Made by a program: the position numbers and the translations under genes
The notes under the pieces: model-generated
Database searches by the model: none
The model's input: only the letters and a program-made list of their open reading frames with translations
What the model was told of the DNA's origin: nothing
In this document: piece after piece, positions 1 to 4,718 of the stretch
How positions within the stretch are numbered: the first letter of the stretch is position 1
Layout of the letters: the number at the start of each line of letters is the position of its first letter
Assembly: GCA_903859265.1 (NCBI GenBank)
Contig: CAIOLZ010000005.1
Coordinates: forward strand, 1 to 5,773
Length of the DNA stretch: 5,773 nucleotides
Direction: 5' to 3'
Source: an uncultured beta proteobacterium
Lineage (GTDB): Bacteria > Pseudomonadota > Gammaproteobacteria > Burkholderiales > Burkholderiaceae_C

Positions 1-1187
1 ACCATCAAGATGCCGGCGACAGGCCCCAGCAGGGCCGAGTAGCCAATCAGCCAGGTGAAGATATAGCCCTGCGACGACTCCAGAATCTTCCAGGGCATCA
101 TGACAACCGCCAGCCCGGCCGTGATGCAGCCTCCGGCTTTGTAGCTGATGCGCTTCGGGTGGAGGGCTGAAAAATCATAGGCGGGTCCGACCAGGTTGGC
201 AGCCAAATTCACGCTGACCGTGTCGATCAGCAAAATCAGCAGTGCAATCAGCACGGCCGCACCGGTCATGCGGCTGGCGACGTCTACGGGATCCCACAGT
301 GCCTTGCCATAAATCACGACCGTGGCGGAGGTTACAAATACCGCAAGCGTCGCCAACAAACCCATTGGCAGCGGCAGACCAATAGCCTGACCCAGCACCT
401 GGTCCCGCTGCGATTTGGCGAATCGCGTGAAATCCGGAATATTCAGCGCAAGTGTTGCCCAAAAACCCACCATGGCGGTCAGTGAGGGCCAGAACACGGC
501 GCTGAATTGCCCGGCCTGTTTGCCACCTTCGACGAACTGTGAGGGCTGATCAAGGATGGGGCCAAAGCCTCCCGCCTTGTCGTAAGCCCAGTAGAGCAAG
601 GCGAAGCAGATCAGGATTTTGATTGGCGCGGTGTATGTCTCCAGTTTGCGAATCGAGTCGATGCCGTGCAGCACAAAATAGAACTCAATGGCCCAGAACA
701 GCAGAAAGCAAACAAGTTGCGAGGCGTTGATACCGAGTCCGGCGATAGGGTCGCCTCCCGGCGGATGGCCGGTAATGACTCCCATCAGGGTGTAGATCAT
801 CATGCCTCCAAACCAGGTCTGAATGCCGTACCAACCGCACGCGACCAGGGCGCGCAGCACGGCTGGCAACTTGGCACCGTGTGTGCCAAATGAAGCGCGC
901 GCCAGCACGGCATAGGGAATCCCGTATTTGGCACCGGCATGGCCGATCAGCAACATGGGAAGTAAAACAATCAGATTGCCCAGCAGGACGGTGCCCACCG
1001 CTTGCTGCCAGGACATCCCGCTGTCGATCAGGCTGGCAGCGAGCGTGTAGGCCGGGATGCACATCACCATCCCGACCCACAGTGCGGCGTAGTGGTACCA
1101 CCTCCAGGTGCGTTGACTTTGGGTGGTTGGCGCCAGGTCTTCGTTCCACAAGTTGACGGAATTAGCCGAAATAATAGTTTTGCTCAT
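1..1187 (-). CDS. NCS1-family nucleobase:cation symporter (pyrimidine uptake), 3' end cut by window edge
   Basis: Inner-membrane transporter of the nucleobase:cation symporter-1 family (CodB, PucI, Mhp1 relatives). The first 395 residues are present; family members are usually near 480-500 residues, so roughly the last fifth lies beyond position 1. The N-terminus (NLWNEDLAPT, residues 12-21) is the usual cytoplasmic NCS1 lead-in. Several hydrophobic segments follow, for example at about 31-52, 62-82, 107-135, 156-174, 272-293 and 307-323. Residues 119-124 (WYGIQT) carry the Trp and Gln that bind substrate in TM3 of Mhp1. NIPDFTRF (249-256) and the Asn pair N327/N331 before GPAYD (TM8-like) are further NCS1 signatures. 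Substrate is not readable from sequence; uracil or thymine is inferred from the preT-preA context, with allantoin, hydantoin or cytosine as alternatives. It starts 28 nt after preA and is probably cotranscribed. ATG at 1187 is chosen although no clear Shine-Dalgarno precedes it; the only in-frame upstream alternative before a stop is TTG at 1208. Confidence 0.93.
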   Translation of the reverse strand, partial: MSKTIISANSVNLWNEDLAPTTQSQRTWRWYHYAALWVGMVMCIPAYTLAASLIDSGMSWQQAVGTVLLGNLIVLLPMLLIGHAGAKYGIPYAVLARASFGTHGAKLPAVLRALVACGWYGIQTWFGGMMIYTLMGVITGHPPGGDPIAGLGINASQLVCFLLFWAIEFYFVLHGIDSIRKLETYTAPIKILICFALLYWAYDKAGGFGPILDQPSQFVEGGKQAGQFSAVFWPSLTAMVGFWATLALNIPDFTRFAKSQRDQVLGQAIGLPLPMGLLATLAVFVTSATVVIYGKALWDPVDVASRMTGAAVLIALLILLIDTVSVNLAANLVGPAYDFSALHPKRISYKAGGCITAGLAVVMMPWKILESSQGYIFTWLIGYSALLGPVAGILM

Positions 1188-1215
1188 TGATCTGTATCGG
1201 TGGTGCAATATTCAT

Positions 1216-2520
1216 CTAAGCTGCGACACGTGCCGGATTGTTGGCATGGGTCGTCCAATTGGCGTATTCGCCACTGACTGGCTTGCCCGTGCGCAAGTCG
1301 ACCTCGCCTTTTTGCAGGACGCGCATCGACAAGGTGTCCGGCACGGGGCAAATGGACACGCAAAGGTTACAGCCCACACACTCGGCTTCGTTGACCTCAA
1401 AGTGGCGCTTCCCGTCCCTGGTGGCAAAAATGGCCTGGTGCGAGGTGTCTTCGCACACCACATGACAACGTCCACACTGAATGCAGTTGTCCTGATTGAT
1501 TACGGCCTTTTCGATATGGTTGAGGTTGAGCAGATTCCAGTCCTTCACCGTGGGCACGGCCTTGCCCTTGAAGTCCTCGATGCTGGTGTAACCCCTTTGG
1601 TCCATAAAGTTGGAGAGCCCGTCGCACATGTCTTGCACAATTTTGAAGCCGTACACCATGGCCGCTGTGCAGACTTGTACGTTGCCGCAACCCAGCGCAA
1701 TGAATTCGGCTGCGTCGCGCCAGGTGGTGATCCCGCCAATGCCGGAAATAGGCATCCCATGGGTCTGCGGGTCACGCGCGATTTCAGCGGTCATGTTCAG
1801 CGCAATGGGCTTCACCGCGGGTCCGCAATAGCCACCGTGTGAGCCCCATCCATCGGTGTTGGGGTGCATGGCCATGCGATCCAAATCAACACCCATGATG
1901 GAATTGATGGTGTTGATCAGGCTGACCGCATCGGCCCCGCCAGCCCTTGCGGCGCGCGCGGTAGTGCGGATGTCAGTGATATTGGGCGTTAATTTGACGA
2001 TGACGGGCAATTTTGAATAGTGCTTGCACCACTCGGCGATGCGCTGCACATACTCCGGGACTTGACCCACGGCCGCGCCCATACCCCGCTCGCTCATGCC
2101 GTGGGGACAGCCAAAGTTGCATTCAACGCCATCGGCGCCCACGTCTTCCACTTGTGACAGGATGGTTTTCCAGGTTTGTTCCTCTACCGGCACCATCAAT
2201 GAAACCACGACGGCGCGGTCCGGCCAGTTGCGTTTGACGCGACGGATTTCGTCCAGGTTGGTTTGCAGCGGCCGGTCGGTGATCAGTTCGATGTTGTTCA
2301 GACCGATCACGCGTCTGTCCTGTGACATCAGGGTTGAGTAGCGCGGCCCGTTCACGTTGACTACGGCAGGGTCCTGACCCAAAGTCTTCCAGACCACTCC
2401 GCCCCATCCCGCTTCAAATGCGCGGCACACATTGACCTCTTTGTCAGTGGGCGGCGCCGAGGCAAGCCAGAAAGGATTGGGACTTTGGATACCGATGAAA
2501 TTGGTGAACAAGTTGGCCAT
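1216..2520 (-). CDS. preA: NAD-dependent dihydropyrimidine dehydrogenase, subunit PreA (FMN / 2x[4Fe-4S])
   Basis: Catalytic subunit (434 aa) of the cytosolic PreTA enzyme, which reduces uracil or thymine to the 5,6-dihydro form as the first step of the reductive pyrimidine pathway. Residues about 5-310 form a dihydroorotate-dehydrogenase-like FMN barrel. ECNFGCPHGM (133-142) contains Asn135, the catalytic-loop Cys138 and His140, matching Asn668, Cys671 and His673 of pig DPD. KLTPN (176-180), N203-T204 and the phosphate-binding GIGGI (260-264) are also present. The C-terminal ferredoxin domain has two clusters: C346-x2-C349-x2-C352-x3-C356 and C381-x2-C384-x2-C387-x3-C391-P. This corresponds to the C-terminal half of mammalian DPD; PreT supplies the other half. 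Gly137 occupies the place of pig Ser670. The start is ATG 2520 with a GAGGGA Shine-Dalgarno 6 nt upstream that overlaps the preT stop, suggesting translational coupling. Residues after about 400 form a tail with no motif that I recognise. Confidence 0.97.
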   Translation of the reverse strand: MANLFTNFIGIQSPNPFWLASAPPTDKEVNVCRAFEAGWGGVVWKTLGQDPAVVNVNGPRYSTLMSQDRRVIGLNNIELITDRPLQTNLDEIRRVKRNWPDRAVVVSLMVPVEEQTWKTILSQVEDVGADGVECNFGCPHGMSERGMGAAVGQVPEYVQRIAEWCKHYSKLPVIVKLTPNITDIRTTARAARAGGADAVSLINTINSIMGVDLDRMAMHPNTDGWGSHGGYCGPAVKPIALNMTAEIARDPQTHGMPISGIGGITTWRDAAEFIALGCGNVQVCTAAMVYGFKIVQDMCDGLSNFMDQRGYTSIEDFKGKAVPTVKDWNLLNLNHIEKAVINQDNCIQCGRCHVVCEDTSHQAIFATRDGKRHFEVNEAECVGCNLCVSICPVPDTLSMRVLQKGEVDLRTGKPVSGEYANWTTHANNPARVAA

Positions 2521-2526
2521 GTGAAG

Positions 2527-2532
2527 TCCCTC
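2527..2532 (-). promoter_or_regulatory. Shine-Dalgarno of preA overlapping the preT stop codon
   Basis: On the minus strand GAGGGA (2532 to 2527) lies 6 nt before the preA ATG, and its first two bases are the last two of the preT TGA (2533-2531). Ribosomes finishing preT would therefore sit on the preA start region. That fits near-equal synthesis of the two subunits of one complex. The coupling is an inference from the overlap. Confidence 0.75.
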
Positions 2533-3901
2533 AGGCGCGGTTGCGCAGTGCGTTGTTAATGGAGAGAGCGGCCCGTTTGCCGTGCTCGACCGCCTCTACC
2601 GTCAGGTCGCGCCCCCCGGCCCGGCAATCGCCCCCTGCCCAGACCCGGGGATGGCTCGTGTGACCGTCTTCATCGGTGCGGATGCGCCCGTCTTGCAAGG
2701 CGATCTGCGCGCCGACGGGCTCCTTGATGAAGTTTTGGCCGATTGCCTTGAGCAGCATGTCGGCTTGCAGCACAAAGTCTTCACCGGTTTCGACCAAATG
2801 CCCCTGCTGCATTGCCGTCCCGGCAAAGCGCACGCCCGCGAGTTGACCGGAATCGCTCAAAATTTCTTTGGGGCTGGCCCAGTGGCGAATGTTGACGCCG
2901 TGAGTAAGCGCCCATTCCTGCTCCACGGTTGAAGCCGACATGGCCTGGGCACCGCGCCGGTAGGCGATGGTGACTTCTTCGGCTCCGAGCAAGCGGGCTT
3001 GCACAGCCGCATCAACGGCGGTCATGCCACCGCCAATGACTACCACTCTGCGACCGACCGGTACCTTGGCCGGATCGTCGGCCTGTCGTAATTCCGCAAT
3101 AAAGTCCACCGCATTCGCGATACCCGGTATGTCGGGGGCGGACGTACCGAGCGCGTTCACCCCTTGCAAACCCAAGGCCAGAAACACCGCGTCGTGATTT
3201 TCGAGCAGTTGCTCGAGGCTGAAGTCGCGGCCAAGTTGCTGGTTGCAATGCGCGGTGATGCCGCCAATGGACAAGAGCCATGCAATTTCCTGTTGGGCGA
3301 AGTTTCCGGCCGTCTTGTAGGTGGCCAAGCCGTATTCGTTGAGGCCGCCAAGCTTGTCGTTTGCCTCCAGCAGTTCCACACTGTGACCGTTGCGCGCCAG
3401 AGTGTGCGCGCACGCCAGACCAGCCGGCCCCGCGCCGACGACCGCGACCCGAAAGCCACTCGAAGGCGCGCGCGTGAACAAAGGTTGACCAGGGTTTGCA
3501 AAGTACATGTCGGTGGCGTAACGCTGCAAGGCGCCAATCTCGACCGGCTTTTCTTCGTTGCTGTTGCGCACACAGGCCTGCTCGCACAAGACTTCGGTTG
3601 GGCAGACACGTGCGCACATGCCCCCAAGCGGGTTCGCTTCGAGAATGGTCTTTGCTGCGCCGCGGTTGTTTTCCTGTGCGATGCGCTGGATGAAGGTGGG
3701 GATATCGATACCGGTGGGACAGGCCGCTGTGCACGGTGCGTCGTAGCAGTAGTAACAACGCTCGGATTCGATCATGGCCTGAGCGTGCGTCAAGCGCGGA
3801 TGCGCATCGGCAAAGTTGGCGGCGTAGTCCGCAAGATTCAGCCGTGCGGCGTGCAGTCCGCAGGTTTTTGTCGTCACTTCTTTGGGAGCGATGGGCGGCA
3901 T
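2531..3901 (-). CDS. preT: NAD-dependent dihydropyrimidine dehydrogenase, subunit PreT (FAD / N-terminal Fe-S)
   Basis: Electron-input subunit (456 aa): it takes hydride from NAD(P)H onto FAD and passes electrons through Fe-S clusters to PreA. The N-terminal cluster domain has C49, C52, C57, C61, C100, C106, C110 and Q126. As I recall the pig DPD ligands (C79, C82, C87, C140 and C91, C130, C136, Q156), every one is offset by exactly 30. Two [4Fe-4S] clusters, one with the unusual Gln ligand, are therefore expected. The FAD dinucleotide fold is at VVGAGPAG (154-161), the nucleotide-binding fold at VIGGGMTAVDAA (288-299) and the distal FAD motif at WAGGDC (421-426). This layout is shared with the glutamate synthase small subunit, but adjacency to preA identifies it as PreT. 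Whether it prefers NADH or NADPH cannot be read safely. First gene of the minus-strand operon; ATG 3901 is preceded by AAGGA with 5-nt spacing. The palindromic operator lies about 30 bp upstream. Confidence 0.96.
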   Translation of the reverse strand: MPPIAPKEVTTKTCGLHAARLNLADYAANFADAHPRLTHAQAMIESERCYYCYDAPCTAACPTGIDIPTFIQRIAQENNRGAAKTILEANPLGGMCARVCPTEVLCEQACVRNSNEEKPVEIGALQRYATDMYFANPGQPLFTRAPSSGFRVAVVGAGPAGLACAHTLARNGHSVELLEANDKLGGLNEYGLATYKTAGNFAQQEIAWLLSIGGITAHCNQQLGRDFSLEQLLENHDAVFLALGLQGVNALGTSAPDIPGIANAVDFIAELRQADDPAKVPVGRRVVVIGGGMTAVDAAVQARLLGAEEVTIAYRRGAQAMSASTVEQEWALTHGVNIRHWASPKEILSDSGQLAGVRFAGTAMQQGHLVETGEDFVLQADMLLKAIGQNFIKEPVGAQIALQDGRIRTDEDGHTSHPRVWAGGDCRAGGRDLTVEAVEHGKRAALSINNALRNRA

Positions 3902-3906
3902 AGGGA

Positions 3907-3911
3907 TCCTT
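3907..3911 (-). promoter_or_regulatory. Shine-Dalgarno of preT
   Basis: Minus-strand AAGGA (3911 to 3907) sits 5 nt upstream of ATG 3901. It supports that start and marks the 5' end of the preT-preA-transporter operon. Confidence 0.75.
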
Positions 3912-3932
3912 ATGCTTGGTAGGATGTAAATT

Positions 3933-3948
3933 TTTACTAATTAGTAAA
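3933..3948. promoter_or_regulatory. Palindromic operator O1, probable binding site of the RutR-like regulator
   Basis: TTTACTAATTAGTAAA is a perfect 16-bp palindrome. It extends to a perfect 18 bp (3932-3949) and, allowing one extra T at 3931, to an outer ATGTAAA/TTTACAT pair (3924-3930 and 3950-3956). It lies between the divergent preT and TetR-family genes, the normal place for an autoregulated TetR operator. Against the E. coli RutR consensus as I recall it (TTGACCAnnTGGTCAA), 10 of 14 specified positions agree. This supports, without proving, recognition by the adjacent regulator. Confidence 0.72.
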
Positions 3949-3949
3949 A

Positions 3950-3965
3950 TTTACATAACAGTAAA
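3950..3965. promoter_or_regulatory. Second operator-like inverted repeat O2 (TTTAC-N6-GTAAA)
   Basis: TTTACATAACAGTAAA has the same TTTAC-N6-GTAAA half-sites and spacing as O1 and matches it at 12 of 16 positions. Its centre is 17 bp from that of O1, with one base between the two 16-mers. It may be a second, weaker site for the same dimer. Such short AT-rich repeats can also arise by chance in this composition, so the call is tentative. Confidence 0.45.
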
Positions 3966-3967
3966 AA

Positions 3968-3989
3968 CCCGCATGTCTGGGCTTTTTTT
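3968..3989 (+). terminator. Weak terminator-like hairpin plus T7 in the regulator leader
   Basis: CCC (3968-3970) can pair with GGG (3979-3981), with one G-U pair and a 6-nt loop, followed by C and seven T (3983-3989). An A5 run precedes the stem, so the arrangement is partly symmetric. The stem is only 3-4 bp, too weak for a typical intrinsic terminator. It is listed because of the T-tract and its place between the operators and the regulator start, where it could act as an attenuator. Confidence 0.2.
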
Positions 3990-4029
3990 GAAGCAAGCAA
4001 ACTTGCACCCAAATCCGCCAAAATCACGG

Positions 4030-4043
4030 CATGTCCGGACATG
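4030..4043. repeat. Perfect 14-bp palindrome over the regulator start codon
   Basis: CATGTCCGGACATG is its own reverse complement and includes the ATG at 4031-4033. Ten bases of it and its left flank (4029-4038, GCATGTCCGG) recur with one change at 3971-3980 (GCATGTCTGG). It differs in sequence from O1/O2. It may be a coincidence of coding sequence, an RNA hairpin at the initiation region, or a binding site for another dimeric protein. Confidence 0.5.
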
Positions 4044-4678
4044 AAATGCCAGCAAGCAAAATCCCTGCCGCACCCAGGGCTGCGCGGCTGCGCAAGGTCG
4101 AAAACATCCTTCTGGAAGCAGAGGGACAATTTGCCCGGTGCGGCTTTGAGGGGGTGTCACTAGACAGCATCGCGACTGCCTTGGGCGTTAGTCGGCAGAA
4201 CTTGCTGTACTACTACGCAAGCAAAGAGGAGCTCTATCGGGCGGTGCTCAACAATGTGCTGAAGTCGTGGCTGGAAAGCATGGACGAGTTGGCGCGTCAG
4301 GACGATCCCCAGACTGCAATTCGCAACTACGTGCTCGCCAAACTGCGTTTTTCACAGGAGCGCCCGCTAGGTTCTGCGGTTTTCACGCGCGAAGTGATTG
4401 GGGGTGCAGTGCACTTTTCGGATATCTTGGCGAAGTCAGTGATACCGCGCCTGAGGGCAGATGTGCGTACCTTTGACCGCTGGGCCAGGCAGGGCAAGAT
4501 CGCGCGGGTCGATTTCACCCACTTGATGTTTGTGATTTGGTCAACGACCCAAGCCTATGCCGACTTGGCCACTCAGTTCGCGCTGTTCATGGGAAAGCCG
4601 AAGCTGGAAGACCGCGACTTCACAGCCGCACATGAACTTATTTCGAGCATGGTGCTCAAGACGCTGCAGCCGCAATAG
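4031..4678 (+). CDS. rutR: RutR-like TetR-family regulator of pyrimidine catabolism
   Basis: A 215-aa TetR-family dimeric DNA-binding protein. The helix-turn-helix spans about residues 43-63 (SLDSIATALGVSRQNLLYYY), with SKEELYRAVL (64-73) after it. The C-terminal ligand domain contains IWSTTQAYADLATQ (169-182). Both segments closely resemble E. coli RutR (NLLYYF-SKEALY-AVL and IWASTQ-YADFATQ as I recall them), which senses uracil and thymine. Divergent from preT across a palindromic operator, it most likely represses the preT operon and itself, with pyrimidine as inducer; this is inference. The rutR symbol rests on family resemblance; there is no rut operon here. ATG 4031 has no recognisable Shine-Dalgarno. 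The in-frame ATG at 4046 (Met6) is an alternative that would leave the conserved domain intact, with only a weak GGA upstream. The gene converges on mmsA, with 40 bp between their stops. Confidence 0.9.
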   Translation: MSGHEMPASKIPAAPRAARLRKVENILLEAEGQFARCGFEGVSLDSIATALGVSRQNLLYYYASKEELYRAVLNNVLKSWLESMDELARQDDPQTAIRNYVLAKLRFSQERPLGSAVFTREVIGGAVHFSDILAKSVIPRLRADVRTFDRWARQGKIARVDFTHLMFVIWSTTQAYADLATQFALFMGKPKLEDRDFTAAHELISSMVLKTLQPQ

Positions 4679-4687
4679 GGGTGCATC

Positions 4688-4709
4688 CACCGCATGGCGG
4701 CTGGCGGTG
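4688..4709. terminator. Possible hairpin between the convergent regulator and mmsA genes
   Basis: CACCGC (4688-4693) and GCGGTG (4704-4709) form a 6-bp GC-rich stem with a 10-nt loop inside the 40-bp gap (4679-4718) between two stop codons. A competing CCGC-ATG-GCGG hairpin (4690-4700) overlaps it. No run of T follows on either strand, so a classical intrinsic terminator is not shown. The location suits bidirectional 3'-end formation. Confidence 0.35.
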
Positions 4710-4718
4710 TCTTGAGCT

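Larger units (their letters stand above)
3902..4030. promoter_or_regulatory. Divergent control region between preT and the RutR-like regulator
   Basis: This 129-bp non-coding stretch is clearly more AT-rich than the flanking genes, especially 3924-3967. It must contain the preT promoter (leftward) and, unless the regulator is read through from elsewhere, the regulator promoter (rightward). I could not fit a convincing -35/-10 pair with 16-18 bp spacing on either strand. Individual hexamers exist: plus-strand TTTACA at 3950-3955 is 5/6 to TTGACA, and TAAAAT at 3945-3950 is 5/6 to TATAAT, but they do not pair correctly. The operator-like repeats occupy its AT-rich half, so a bound regulator would cover any promoter there. 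Confidence 0.7.

Noticed and set aside
685..1149. 154-codon minus-strand frame inside the transporter region
   Set aside because: Off-frame reading of the NCS1 gene; the true frame from 1187 reads through with family motifs and no stop.
1123..1842. 239-codon plus-strand open frame antisense to preA and the transporter start
   Set aside because: It lies opposite conserved PreA sequence including the Fe-S motifs, has no recognisable domain or ribosome-binding site, and is explained by GC-biased codons on the other strand.
3485..3491. TTGACCA, a perfect half of the recalled RutR consensus, inside preT
   Set aside because: The expected second half does not follow, and a 7-base match is expected by chance in a window this size.
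3012..3758. 248-codon minus-strand frame overlapping preT
   Set aside because: Same strand, wrong frame over PreT; its Arg/Ser-rich composition is typical of an out-of-frame reading.
3164..3922. 252-codon plus-strand open frame antisense to preT
   Set aside because: It covers the conserved PreT Fe-S and FAD motifs on the opposite strand and shows no recognisable family; an antisense shadow.
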